From positions 124,001 through 188,000 of the forward strand of contig JADJPQ010000009.1 of NCBI GenBank assembly GCA_016713175.1: a stretch of 64,000 nt of DNA. Reading direction: 5' to 3'. The notes under the pieces are model-generated. The model saw nothing but the letters and a program-made list of their open reading frames with translations, was not told where the DNA came from and did not search any database. This document shows positions 36,728-49,246 of the stretch, in pieces. The position numbers and the translations under genes were made by a program. How positions within the stretch are numbered: position 1 is the first letter of the stretch; each line of letters begins with the position of its first letter. The DNA is from Planctomycetota bacterium (lineage in GTDB: Bacteria; Planctomycetota; UBA1135; UBA2386).

Positions 36728-38701
36728 TCAGTTCTTCTTGCCGCCGCCGGGCAGCAGGCCCTGCAGACCGCCGGGAATCAGCTTCTTGGCCTCTTCAGCG
36801 GCCTTCTTCGCCGCTTCCTGCTTCAATCGTTCGGCCTCCTCCTCGGCCTTCTTCTTGGCCTCATCGATCACCTGCGTCGGCGCCTTGCTCGGATCCAGCA
36901 GGCCCTCGACGCCGGGCACCACGCCACCGAGCAGCTTGCCCGCCTGACCCTGCACGAAGCTGGCGAGTTCCTTCTGGCCGGCGGCGACGAAGGCATCCTG
37001 CAGCGCCTTGTCGTCGAGATGGACCGATGGCTGGGTGACAGCGCCACGAACTCCGACCGGCAAGGCCAGCGACTCGACCCGGGTCTCCTTCATGCCGGCG
37101 AACGCGAAGGTCGTCTCCTTCAATGCGACGTTGAGCGGCAGATCGAGCACTGCGCCGACGCCCTTGGCGAACGACAGCGAACCGTTGCTGACCAGGTCCA
37201 TCGTGCCGCCCTTCAGCGGCGAGGCGCCGGCCAGCTTCAACTGGCCGAACACCGAATCGACCGGCAATCGCCGCCAGGCGAAATCGAGGCCGACCTTGCC
37301 GCCGCCTTTGCCCGGAGCCGCCAATCCGAGTTTCAGCTTGTCGGATTGCGACTGCACGGCGAACGTCGCCGCGGCCTCGAGCAGCGATGGATCGGTCGAC
37401 AGGTTGCGACCGACGAGGTCGAGCTTCTCCTCGACGCCATCGATGACGTAGCCAAGGCCCTTGATGTCGATCTTGCGGATCAGGACGCGCGGCGAGCCCT
37501 CGAGCAGATGGTTGGCGACCACCGACGCCAGCCCCTTCAGGCGCGCCTGTTCGTCGAGTTCGGCCTGCCGCTGTTCTGGCGTCTGCTGTTCGGCCGGCGT
37601 CGCCTCGCCGCCGGTCAGCTTCTCGATCCACTGCCGCGCCTGCTCCAGCCGCGCCTTCCAGACCTCGACGTCCTTCAGGTAGTCGTCGATCGTCTTGCTG
37701 CCGGCTGCGGGCGGCGGGGGCGGCGGCGGTGGTGGTTCGTCACCGGGAATCACCACGCCCGGCGTCGAGCGACGCGTGCCGGCGCGGGCGTTGTCGGAAG
37801 TGATCTCATCGATGACCAGGCGCTTGCGCAGCAGCTCCCTGGTGTCGATCCGCGCGACCAGTTCGTCCGCCGCCAGCAGATCGCGGTCGAGCGCCTTGGC
37901 GTCGGCGACCGCGAGCCGTTGCAGCTTCACCGTGCCGTCCGCGAGGTCGAGTCGTGCCGCTTCCAGGTCTACCGTGGCACCATTGGCGGCCACGAGTCCA
38001 GCGCGCAGATTGCGCGTCAGGATCGGCGTCGAGAACCACTGCTGGAACACATACAGGCTCGCACCGAGAACGACGACCAGGATCACACCGCTGATCCGGA
38101 TCGGCAGGCCGAACTTCGTCGTCTCGGACAGTTCCTTCCAGGTCTGTTTGCCCTTGCCGCCGCCGAGGAACAGCCAGGTGCACAGCTTGACCCAGCGTTT
38201 GTTCGCATACTTCTGGTAGCGCTCGGAGTTCTCCTCGACGCCGGCCATGTGCGTGCGGATGGCGCGCAACATCGCATTGAGGCCAAAACCCATCAGCAAG
38301 CCGAACAACAAGCCGAGCGGCAGGCCGCCAGTGGTGGCGTAGTACTCGAAGCCGAACCACGCCGTCACCGGCGCATTGATCAGCATCCGGAACAGTCCCT
38401 GCGTCGGGCCATCGAGCAGGAAGCCGCCCATCGCACCCGCGAGCGGCAGCGTCAGCAGGCTGGTGATCTTGGCGAGCAGCAGCGTGACGCCGAACACACC
38501 GAGGTTGGCGTTCAGGATCAACACCAGGAACAACAACGACAGGATCAGGCCCGGCGCCTGCCGGAAGCCACCGCCGAGATCGCCGGGCAGGAAGAAGCCC
38601 GGTACGAAGCCGAGCAGGCCGCCGAGCATGGTGGCGAGCAGCACCTGGCCCCGCGTGGCCTTGCCGCGCAGCACGGAGCCGATCTTGCGAGTGAAGAACA
38701 T
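36728..38701 (-). CDS. TIGR03546/TIGR03545-like fused membrane protein
   Basis: A 657-residue protein. Residues 1-~170 hold four to five helices (TRGQVLLATMLGGLLGFVPG; SLLFLVLILNANLGVFGVTL) and look like TIGR03546. Another helix at ~205-225 (ISGVILVVVLGASLYVFQ) begins a second part that looks like TIGR03545, with AsmA-like strands, a Pro run at ~325-333 and a charged, coiled-coil C terminus (DEAKKKAEEEAERLKQEA). In other bacteria these two families are usually separate neighbouring genes. Function is unknown, perhaps lipid-related envelope transport. Family recall is from memory. Confidence 0.65.
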   Translation of the reverse strand: MFFTRKIGSVLRGKATRGQVLLATMLGGLLGFVPGFFLPGDLGGGFRQAPGLILSLLFLVLILNANLGVFGVTLLLAKITSLLTLPLAGAMGGFLLDGPTQGLFRMLINAPVTAWFGFEYYATTGGLPLGLLFGLLMGFGLNAMLRAIRTHMAGVEENSERYQKYANKRWVKLCTWLFLGGGKGKQTWKELSETTKFGLPIRISGVILVVVLGASLYVFQQWFSTPILTRNLRAGLVAANGATVDLEAARLDLADGTVKLQRLAVADAKALDRDLLAADELVARIDTRELLRKRLVIDEITSDNARAGTRRSTPGVVIPGDEPPPPPPPPPAAGSKTIDDYLKDVEVWKARLEQARQWIEKLTGGEATPAEQQTPEQRQAELDEQARLKGLASVVANHLLEGSPRVLIRKIDIKGLGYVIDGVEEKLDLVGRNLSTDPSLLEAAATFAVQSQSDKLKLGLAAPGKGGGKVGLDFAWRRLPVDSVFGQLKLAGASPLKGGTMDLVSNGSLSFAKGVGAVLDLPLNVALKETTFAFAGMKETRVESLALPVGVRGAVTQPSVHLDDKALQDAFVAAGQKELASFVQGQAGKLLGGVVPGVEGLLDPSKAPTQVIDEAKKKAEEEAERLKQEAAKKAAEEAKKLIPGGLQGLLPGGGKKN

Positions 38702-38756
38702 CCGTCCACAGTACGCCGCGGTGGCAGCGCACGCAAAACAGCGCGCGAACGGGCGT

Positions 38757-39500
<744 letters not shown>

Positions 39501-39774
39501 GGGGCCGCGATGGTCGGCGATGCCGCGCGCGGCGGCGGCGCGGGCCGAGGTTTCGTCCTGGCCGCACAGCACGACCAGCCGGGAGCTGTCGGTGCCGGCG
39601 CGAACTGCCGTGTCGGCGGCGGCGAAGTCGCGGACGACGTGGAGGTCTGGGGTCACGGCCGGACGGACGGTAGCGGTGGCGGGCTGCTCAGGCAACGCGA
39701 CGGGTTGGCGCGGGTGCGGTTCCTCCGTTCATTCGTTCATTCGGCTGGGTCGGCCCGCGTCGTCGCGGCTCGCG

Positions 39775-41282
39775 TTACTGGATAACCGCGGATGGGCGAT
39801 CGGTCGTGTGCATGGCGCCGGTCGTCAAGTCGATGTCGAGGCCTTGCATGCCGACGGCGAAGCCTTGCAGGACCGGCAGGTTCGGCACCGCGATCGACAG
39901 CGGCAGGGCGGTGTGGGTCGGGAAGTGCAGGGCGCCGACGAACGCGGATTGTGCCGGATCGAGGAACACCCAGCCTAGGTTCGGGATGTGGAAGTTTGCC
40001 GGCGCGATGCCGAGGACCGCGAGCATCGTATGGTTGCTGCGGGCGGTGAACTCGGTCACGTAGGTCCCGCCGCGAGTCGGCGGAAGCACCGTCCTGGCCT
40101 CGCGCACGTTGCTCGAGAGGAACACTGCGTTCAAAGCGCCCGGCGTGTTCCAGCCCGGCAACAGCAGGTCGGTGTCGCCGTCGAGGTCGTAGTCCACGAC
40201 AAGGCGAAACGAGCTGCCGCTCGGCAGCGGTTGCGGCATTCCGGGTGTCATGTCCACGAAACCACTGCCGGTGTTCTGCCACCAGACGATCGCACTGCCG
40301 CCGTGCAGCATCACATCGACATCGCCATCACCATCCCAGTCGGCGGCGGCACTCGAGCGCCCACCACTGGGGAGGTTCGGAAACCACGGCGACGGCCAGG
40401 CCGGTCGCAGATGCGGCGCCGCGGTCATGTTCGGCACGCCCGGCGTCGCGAGCCAGATCGTCGGGAACACCGGCGCCGCGAGTTCCACCGCATCCATGTG
40501 GCCGTCACCGTCCGCGTCGGCGAGCAGCACGCCGGCACCGAATCCGGGTGGGCTGCCGGTGGGAATGGCGACCAGCGTTGCTCCCTGGTTCACCAGGATC
40601 ACCGAAGACTCCGCGTTGATGATGCCGTTGACAACAAAGAGGTCTTCGTCACCATCCAGATCGACATCGAGAACCGCACCCGCGGCCCCATGAAGCCCGG
40701 TGGTACCGCTCAACCTGACGTTCGTCTCATCGGTGAAACGGCCGGAGCCGTCATTGACGAAGACGTGGTAGCCGCTGCTGCCGAACGCGACGATGTCGAG
40801 ATCCTGATCCGCGTCCAGGTCCAGCGCGTGTGCGGACGTCAACCAGGTCGGCGTCGTCGGGAGCAGGTGAGACACGTCGGTCATGTGGCCGCTCCCGTCA
40901 CCGAACAGCAGGACGTCTGCGAGCTCGTTGGGCGGCTGCCCCATGCGCCAGCGGTCGAGGAACACGTCGATGTGCCCATCGCCGTTGAAGTCCGCGGCCA
41001 CGAGCGGTTCGAAGCGGGTGCGCAAGGCCTCGGTTCGCGGGATCTGCGGGGGTGCGTCTATCCAGACACCATTACCTGACAGCGAGCGGTAGGAGAACGC
41101 GAAGCCCGTCGTGCTAGAGACGAAGACCCGGTACTGAAGGCACTCCGGGACGCCATCGTGAGTAAGGTCGGCCGTGAGCACGCTGGCGTCGAGCGGCCAG
41201 CCCTGTTCGGGGTGGAACAGGGGGGCTTGGGCCTCCAAGGAGGCTTCCAAGAACAAGGGCCACAAGAACACCCTGTTAGCCC

Positions 41283-41286
<4 letters not shown>
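39775..41286 (-). CDS. Secreted VCBS/FG-GAP repeat protein
   Basis: A 503-residue exported protein with a short signal peptide (VFLWPLFLEASLEAQ). The central part has about six VCBS/FG-GAP repeats with D-x-N/D-x-D-G loops, for example AADFNGDGHIDVFLD, LDADQDLDIVAF, DVDLDGDEDLFVV and DWDGDGDVDVML. The last ~110 residues carry the secreted-protein C-terminal domain (PNLPVLQGFAVGMQGLDID). Its ATG overlaps the stop of the beta-helix gene, so it lies in the same transcript and would be affected by that gene's translation state. Confidence 0.75.
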
Positions 41287-44046
<2,760 letters not shown>

Positions 44047-44053
44047 CGGATTT

Positions 44054-44058
44054 CCTCC
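44054..44058 (-). promoter_or_regulatory. Ribosome binding site of the beta-helix gene
   Basis: GGAGG, 7 bases before the ATG at 44046. It is one of the best-placed sites in the window and fixes the true start in the frame that the dinucleotide tract now puts out of phase. Confidence 0.8.
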
Positions 44059-44146
44059 GCAGTAGAGGGTAGTCGATCCCGTCGGGTTCCGATAGCCCCC
44101 CGAGTGGGTAGTCCTGCCAGAACAACAGTCCCAGCGGGGGAGCCGT

Positions 44147-44881
44147 TCACCCAGTCGCATCGCCAAGGTCGAGCAAGCCGTGCCGTCGCCAGCCGAGGGT
44201 CAACAACCAGGTCTTTGCGTTGGTGATCGGCCGCATGATCGCTTCGAGGCCATGCACCGAGATCGTCTGGCGGAAGCCGTCGAACCAGGGGGCCGACGTG
44301 AACGTGTCGATCGGCGCGCTCGCGTCCACCATGCGGCCCTTGGCCGCATGGTGGCGCGCGTTCTGCAGCACGTATCGCAGCGCGTTCCGCGTCTCCCGCG
44401 GCGACTTCAGGATGTGGTCGTGATACCGATCCGCAAACACCTTGCCCTTGCGACGCCATAGCTTGTTCAGCTTGCGCGCGATGCGAACGAGCAGGCCCTG
44501 GATCCCGCGGCTGAGGGCAACCCGGTCGTGGGCCTCGACGATCAGGTGCAGGTGGTCGTTGAGCACCGCGTAGTGGCAGAGGCGGAACGCGCCGGTAGCG
44601 CCAACGCCGCGGCAGCCGGCGACGAACGCAGCGCGCAGCGCGGCGTATTCGTCACGACGACGCAACCGCGGCAGACCGGAACGCAGCTTCACCGTGACGT
44701 GCACCGGGAACCTCGGGGCCAGCGCTGCGCGCGTGCGGTGGTCGACACCGGCTTCCGGACCGTTCGGCTTGCGGCCGGCGCCATCGCGGCGACCGCCGTG
44801 CTGCGGCCGGAACGGGAGCAGCGGCGCCGCGGGTTGACGGCGGCAGCGGGTGGTCTTCGGGGTGGTGGCCGACGATCTCAT
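44147..44881 (-). CDS. REP-associated tyrosine transposase (RAYT, IS200-like Y1)
   Basis: A 244-residue HUH/Y1 transposase. HGGRRDGAGRKP near the N terminus is the usual lead of this group; the domain continues PVHVTVKLRSGLP, the HUH motif in YAVLNDHLHLIVEA and a Tyr in FADRYHDHILKSP followed by LRYVLQNARHHAAKG. Such proteins are domesticated relatives of IS200/IS605 transposases linked to REP palindromes. No terminal repeats typical of a full insertion element were found. The start at 44881 gives the conserved N terminus. Confidence 0.85.
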   Translation of the reverse strand: MRSSATTPKTTRCRRQPAAPLLPFRPQHGGRRDGAGRKPNGPEAGVDHRTRAALAPRFPVHVTVKLRSGLPRLRRRDEYAALRAAFVAGCRGVGATGAFRLCHYAVLNDHLHLIVEAHDRVALSRGIQGLLVRIARKLNKLWRRKGKVFADRYHDHILKSPRETRNALRYVLQNARHHAAKGRMVDASAPIDTFTSAPWFDGFRQTISVHGLEAIMRPITNAKTWLLTLGWRRHGLLDLGDATG

Positions 44882-44896
44882 CGTTGAATTCGCACT

Positions 44897-44953
44897 GTTC
44901 TATTTGGTTGGGGGCAATCTGCAAGAACAATCCCAAGAACCAGCCCCAAGAAC
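44897..44953 (-). promoter_or_regulatory. Triple GTTCTTG repeat and possible promoter before the transposase
   Basis: Three copies of CAAGAAC (+ strand, at 44922, 44934 and 44947) are spaced 12 and 13 bases apart; on the coding strand they read GTTCTTG, two followed by GG. A TTGCAG at 44919-44924 with TAGAAC at 44897-44902, 16 bases apart, could be the transposase promoter. The remaining bases up to 45170 (289-base gap in all) show no gene. Confidence 0.4.
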
Positions 44954-45170
44954 TCAGCCGGGAGATCGGGACTCGGTTCGAACTCGGAGCCGCGTCCAAC
45001 CGTCACGCTGGGGGGATGGAAGGGCAGGTGGAGGCGGCTGCGGGACCGGGACCGGCCACGCAGGACGTCAGGAAGACGCGGCAGATGGGGACGGGGCGGC
45101 GCGAGGCTGGGAGCGTGCGCGGGAGAACGCCGAACGCCGCGACGCTGGCGCGCGCGGCGAGGCGCGCGGT

Positions 45171-45821
45171 TCAGTCCCTCACCCCACACAAACACCCATC
45201 CCCGATCGGCAGGATGATCGCCCGCAGCCCCGGCGTCGCCGCAACGGCGTCGTTGAACGCCTGCATCGCCTTCGCGGTCTCCGACAACCGCGTCTTCTTC
45301 ACCACATCCCCATCCGCCAGCACATTGTCCGCCAGCAACAACCCGTTCGGCCGCAGGATCCGCATCGCCTCCTTCAGATACCCGACATATCCCGCCTTGT
45401 CGGCATCCAGGAACACCACGTCCGCCGAGTTCCCGGGCATCATCCCGAGCAGGTTCTGGCCGGCACCGACCAGCACTTCGATGCGGTCCTTGACGTCCGA
45501 CCTGGCGATCCACGAACGCGCGAACTCCGCATGCTTGGGCTCGATCTCGATGGTCCGCACCTTGCCCATCGACGGCAGCGCCCTGGCCATCGCGATCGCC
45601 GAGTAGCCGCCGAGCGTGCCGACCTCGACGACGTGCCTGGCCGACCGCAGCTTCAGCAGGATCTGCAGCAGCGCCGCCTGTTCGGGGGCGATGTGGATCT
45701 CCGGCAGCCCGGCCGTTGCCGCCGCCGCCCGCAGATCGCGCAGGAACGCATCCTCCTGGATGGTGTGCGCCGCGATGTAGGCGAAGTGCTCCTTGCCGAC
45801 CGGCGTGCTGTCCTTGGACAT
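45171..45821 (-). CDS. SAM-dependent O-methyltransferase (catechol-type)
   Basis: A 216-residue class I methyltransferase of the O-methyltransferase family 3 type. SAM motif I is VVEVGTLGGYSAIAMARAL, the acidic residue after strand 2 is in TIEIEPKHAEFAR, the metal Asp is in DVVFLDADKAGYV and the second metal pair is in LLLADNVLADGDV. The substrate is unknown, probably a catechol or similar phenol. Divergent from pyrE with a 29-base gap. Confidence 0.88.
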   Translation of the reverse strand: MSKDSTPVGKEHFAYIAAHTIQEDAFLRDLRAAAATAGLPEIHIAPEQAALLQILLKLRSARHVVEVGTLGGYSAIAMARALPSMGKVRTIEIEPKHAEFARSWIARSDVKDRIEVLVGAGQNLLGMMPGNSADVVFLDADKAGYVGYLKEAMRILRPNGLLLADNVLADGDVVKKTRLSETAKAMQAFNDAVAATPGLRAIILPIGDGCLCGVRD

Positions 45822-45850
45822 GCGCGCACCTTACCGCTATCCATGCCAGG

Positions 45851-46417
45851 GTGACGCCAAAGTTCGAACCGAAGGCCGCCAAGGCCCGTCTGCTGCAACT
45901 GGTCCGGGAACGCGCCTACAAGGACGGCATCGACATCGTGCTGGCCTCCGGCAAGCGTTCGGATTTCTACATCAACGGCAAGAAGGTCACGCTGCACCCG
46001 GAAGGACTGTGGCTGATCGCGCGGCTGATCCTCGAGCAGCTGCGCAAGTACCCGGAGATCACCGCCGTCGGCGGCCTGACCATCGGCGCCGATCCGATCG
46101 CCAGCGCCATCGCGGCGTTGTCGCATGAGACCGGCCAGAACCTGAAGGCGTTCCTGGTCCGCAAGGAAGCCAAGGGCCACGGCACCGGCTCGCGGATCGA
46201 GGGCGACCTCGAGCGCGGCGAGAAGGTCGCGATCGTCGAGGACACCGTGACCACCGGCGGCTCGGCGCGGAAGGCCATCGAGGCGGTCGTCGAGGTCGGC
46301 GCCGTGCCGGTCGTCGTCGTCGCGATCGCCGATCGCGAAGATCCGGATGCCGCGTCGTTCCGGCAGGAATACCGCGTCGAGCCACTGCTGACCCTCAGCG
46401 AGATCCGCGGTCGCTGA
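45851..46417 (+). CDS. pyrE: Orotate phosphoribosyltransferase
   Basis: A 188-residue enzyme making orotidine 5'-monophosphate from orotate and PRPP. Seen: the hood-loop region LASGKRSDFYINGKKVTLHP, AVGGLTIGADPIASAIA, the catalytic loop AFLVRKEAKGHGTGSRIEGD and the PRPP loop VAIVEDTVTTGGS. The start is a GTG at 45851, since no ATG lies between the divergent gene and the first conserved helix. The flavin reductase follows one base after the stop. Confidence 0.94.
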   Translation: MTPKFEPKAAKARLLQLVRERAYKDGIDIVLASGKRSDFYINGKKVTLHPEGLWLIARLILEQLRKYPEITAVGGLTIGADPIASAIAALSHETGQNLKAFLVRKEAKGHGTGSRIEGDLERGEKVAIVEDTVTTGGSARKAIEAVVEVGAVPVVVVAIADREDPDAASFRQEYRVEPLLTLSEIRGR

Positions 46418-46418
46418 C

Positions 46419-46910
46419 ATGGGCACCGACCACGACCAGCGGCGCGCGGGCATCGGCCGGGCGCTGGCGCACGTGCCGAGCGGCCTGTTCATCCTGACCG
46501 CCGGCCGCGGCCCGCAGGCAACCGGCATGCTGGCATCATGGGTGTGCCAGTGCGGCTTCGAACCGCCGGCGCTGACCGTGGCGCTGCGGCGGGGGCGACC
46601 GATCGAAGACCTGATCCGCCGCGAAGGCGTGTTCTGTCTGGCCATCCTCGACGACAGCAGCCGCTCGCTGCTGGCGCACTTCGCGCGCGGCTTCGAAGCG
46701 GGCGAACCCGCGTTCACCGGCATCGCCACGGCGCAAAGCCACGACGGCATCCCATATCCGGTCGCCGCGCACGCGCATCTGCAGTGCCGGTTGCTCGGCT
46801 GCGCCGACTGGAGCGATCACGTCGTCTGCGGCGCCGAGGTGATCGGCGGCGATGGCCGGCTCGAACTGTCGCCGCTGGTGCACGTGCGCAAGAACGGCTT
46901 CTCGTACTGA
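46419..46910 (+). CDS. Flavin reductase-like domain protein
   Basis: A 163-residue FMN-binding split-barrel protein of the flavin reductase (DIM6/NTAB) family. ALAHVPSGLFILTAGRG is the N-terminal signature, TGMLASWVCQCGFEPP binds the flavin phosphate, and the C-terminal strand set ends in VHVRKNGFSY. These proteins reduce flavin with NAD(P)H or serve as oxygenase partners. Adjacent to pyrE and to a nitroreductase fusion, hinting at a redox role, but no partner is evident. Confidence 0.82.
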   Translation: MGTDHDQRRAGIGRALAHVPSGLFILTAGRGPQATGMLASWVCQCGFEPPALTVALRRGRPIEDLIRREGVFCLAILDDSSRSLLAHFARGFEAGEPAFTGIATAQSHDGIPYPVAAHAHLQCRLLGCADWSDHVVCGAEVIGGDGRLELSPLVHVRKNGFSY

Positions 46911-46950
46911 ACGACAACCCGATCCGCCGGGCTTCGATCCGGAGGCGAAC

Positions 46951-48315
46951 ATGACGACCGTCGCGATCGTGCTGGCCGCCGGCCGCGGCCAGCGGATGGG
47001 CGCTGACAAGGCGCTGCTGGACCTCAACGGCCGCACTGCATTCGATCATGTCGCCGCGCAATGCCACTCCGCGGGCGTCGACCTGCTGCTGGTCGTGCGG
47101 CGCGACGATGCGGCCGAGTTGCCGCAACCGCAGGCATCGCCGCCCGTGCAGGTCGTGCGCTGGTCTGGCGACGGTGACATGGCCGACAGCCTGCGCATCG
47201 CCGAGAGCCGGTTGCCGGCGGCGACCACCACGGTCGTGGTGCTGCCGATCGATCACGCGCTCGTCACCGCCGACACGCTCGTCGCCGTCGCCGCCGCGGC
47301 GCAGCGCCCGGGCGCCGCGATCGCGCTGCCGTTGTACCGCGGCAAGCCGGGCCACCCGGTGGCGCTGACGCGGGCGGTGTTTGCCGAGATCCGCACGTCC
47401 GGCCGCACGTTGCGCGACCTCGTGCGCACTGACCAGGGCCGCGTCACCGCCGTGCCGACAGCCAATCCCTGGGTGCTCGCCGATCTCGACCATCAGGACG
47501 ACCTGCGCGACGCCCGCGCCGCGCTCGCCGCCGGGCCAGCGTGCCCGGTCGCGCAGATGTTCGCGCATCGCTCGCGACGCGCGTACTCATCAACGCCACT
47601 GGCACCCGGTCAGCTGGAACGACTGGTCGACGCCGCCCGCCATGCCTCGACTTCGTCGTGGATCCAGGCCGCCACCGCCATCGCCGTGCACGACCAGGCT
47701 CACCGTGAACACATCGCGGTGCTGTGCGGCAACCAGGATCACATCCGGCAGGCTCCGGTGTTCCTGGCCATCTGCGCCGACCTGCATCGGCTCGGCATCG
47801 CTTGCCAGCGGGTTGGCGACGACGTGCAGACCGCCAGTCTGGAACTGTTCCTGCAAGCCGTGATCGATGCGTCCTTGTTCGCCCAGAACCTCGCCCTCGC
47901 AGCCGAATCGGAAGGCCTCGGCATCTGCATGATCGGCGGCGCCAGGAACCACCCGGTCGAACTCGCGACGCGGCTCGGGTTGCCGCCACGGGTGTTCGTC
48001 GTGTTCGGCATGACGATCGGCCACGCCACCGACGAGCCGATCCCGCGCGGCCGCATGCCGTTGGCCGGGATCCTGCATCGGGACCACTATGACACAACCG
48101 GAGTCGACGCCGCGCTCGATGGTGCCGACGCGGCGATGCGCCGATGGGCCGGTCGAACGAACACCGAACGTGGCGGGTATCAGGGTCGGCTGGTCGACGA
48201 GTCGCGTGGCTTCCGCGAGCGGGTCGCGCAGTCCACCGGCAGTCGCAGCCGCTACCTGCAGAGTCGCCTCGCCCTGCGTGAGGAACTGCGTCGACTCGGC
48301 TTCGACTTGGGGTGA
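46951..48315 (+). CDS. Fusion of MobA-like nucleotidyltransferase and NfsA-like nitroreductase
   Basis: A 454-residue protein. Residues 1-~195 form a MobA/MocA-type NTP transferase: VAIVLAAGRGQRMGADKALL is the nucleotide loop and VVLPIDHALVTADTL has the metal Asp. Residues ~200-454 are a flavin-dependent nitroreductase of the NfsA/FRase I type: HRSRRAYSSTPLAPGQLERL, ARHASTSSWIQAATAIAV, LFAQNLALAAESEGLGICMI and GMTIGHATDEPIPR. The two domains are continuous with no internal start. GGAGG lies 5 bases before the ATG. Cofactor processing or an unknown redox nucleotide reaction are open options. Confidence 0.84.
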   Translation: MTTVAIVLAAGRGQRMGADKALLDLNGRTAFDHVAAQCHSAGVDLLLVVRRDDAAELPQPQASPPVQVVRWSGDGDMADSLRIAESRLPAATTTVVVLPIDHALVTADTLVAVAAAAQRPGAAIALPLYRGKPGHPVALTRAVFAEIRTSGRTLRDLVRTDQGRVTAVPTANPWVLADLDHQDDLRDARAALAAGPACPVAQMFAHRSRRAYSSTPLAPGQLERLVDAARHASTSSWIQAATAIAVHDQAHREHIAVLCGNQDHIRQAPVFLAICADLHRLGIACQRVGDDVQTASLELFLQAVIDASLFAQNLALAAESEGLGICMIGGARNHPVELATRLGLPPRVFVVFGMTIGHATDEPIPRGRMPLAGILHRDHYDTTGVDAALDGADAAMRRWAGRTNTERGGYQGRLVDESRGFRERVAQSTGSRSRYLQSRLALREELRRLGFDLG

Positions 48316-48403
48316 GGAAAGCCCGATGCTGCCGGCCGCAGACTGAATTCCTCCGGCCCGTCGTGCCGATGAACTCGACAGTCCTTCCGAACGCAAGGTC
48401 CCG

Positions 48404-49171
48404 ATGACGCGAATGCTCCTGGCCGCGCTGGTCGCCGGCTCCCTGTCCCTCCCCTCATGCTACCAGTTCCAGGTGACCGCGCAGGGCGGCTACACGCAGA
48501 TGGCGATCGGTGGTGACATGGCGCTGGCGCCGACTGGCGGCACCATCGGCACCACCGTCAACCAGGACTTCGAGAGTGCGCTGGGCCTGGGTGACGACCA
48601 GGGCTCGCCGTGGGCGCGCGTGCAGATCGACACCGGCGTGCCGGTGTTGACGGCGTCGGGCTTCATGTTCTCCGAGGACGGTCAGGGCCACCTGAACGCG
48701 TCGTTTGGCGGCATCAGCGGCGGCACCGATGTGTTCTCCGAACTGGACTTCACCAACGCCAAGATCAGCTACGGCTTCCAGATCGAAGTCGGGCCGGTGT
48801 CGGTGTCGCCGGGTCTTGCGGTCGACCTGTTCGATCTGCAGATGCGCGTGCAGGACGTCGCTGGTTTCGCCAGCGAAGACGTCGATGTCATGGCACCGGT
48901 GCCGATGGCATTCCTGCGTCTGGAAGCCGATCTCGGCGTGGTCGGGCTGCTGCTCGAAGGCGGCTACATCGAAACCCCGACGATCCAGGACGCGAAGGGC
49001 ACGTTCTGGGATGTCGAGGCGATGCTGGAGGTGCGGCCGACGTCGGTGCTGCACCTGTTTGCGGGCTACCGCGTGTTGAACCTCGAGGGCGAAGGCGAGG
49101 TCGACGACCAGGCGTTCGACGCGCAGATCGACATCTCCGGGTGGGTGATCGGCGGTGGTGTCCGGTTCTGA
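48404..49171 (+). CDS. Outer-membrane barrel-like lipoprotein, copy 1
   Basis: A 255-residue protein. The N terminus ends in a lipobox-like LSLPSC (Cys19). The rest is a chain of amphipathic beta strands (KISYGFQIEVGPVSVSPGLA; GVVGLLLEGGYIETP) ending with SGWVIGGGVRF, a terminal aromatic as in outer-membrane barrels. A small barrel or lipid-anchored sandwich is likely. The next gene encodes a paralogue with the same ending. Function unknown. Confidence 0.65.
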   Translation: MTRMLLAALVAGSLSLPSCYQFQVTAQGGYTQMAIGGDMALAPTGGTIGTTVNQDFESALGLGDDQGSPWARVQIDTGVPVLTASGFMFSEDGQGHLNASFGGISGGTDVFSELDFTNAKISYGFQIEVGPVSVSPGLAVDLFDLQMRVQDVAGFASEDVDVMAPVPMAFLRLEADLGVVGLLLEGGYIETPTIQDAKGTFWDVEAMLEVRPTSVLHLFAGYRVLNLEGEGEVDDQAFDAQIDISGWVIGGGVRF

Positions 49172-49246
49172 AATCGGTCACAATGCGCCACGCAGCATCC
49201 GCGACATATCCCGCGCGGAACCTGCGATCGACAGGAACCTGACCCC

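Noticed and set aside
39501..39695. N-terminal extension of the GT2 gene from a TTG
   Set aside because: Normal family length is reached from the ATG at 39500, no ribosome site is visible before the TTG, and the extra residues match no domain; it cannot be excluded.
44047..44459. Continuation of the beta-helix reading frame upstream to 44459
   Set aside because: It runs antisense-free but overlaps the transposase gene in another frame on the same strand and has no coding character; the GGAGG-ATG at 44046 marks the start.
44970..44990. GGTTCGAAC-type sequence resembling a tRNA T-loop
   Set aside because: No acceptor, anticodon or D-arm pairing was found around it on either strand.
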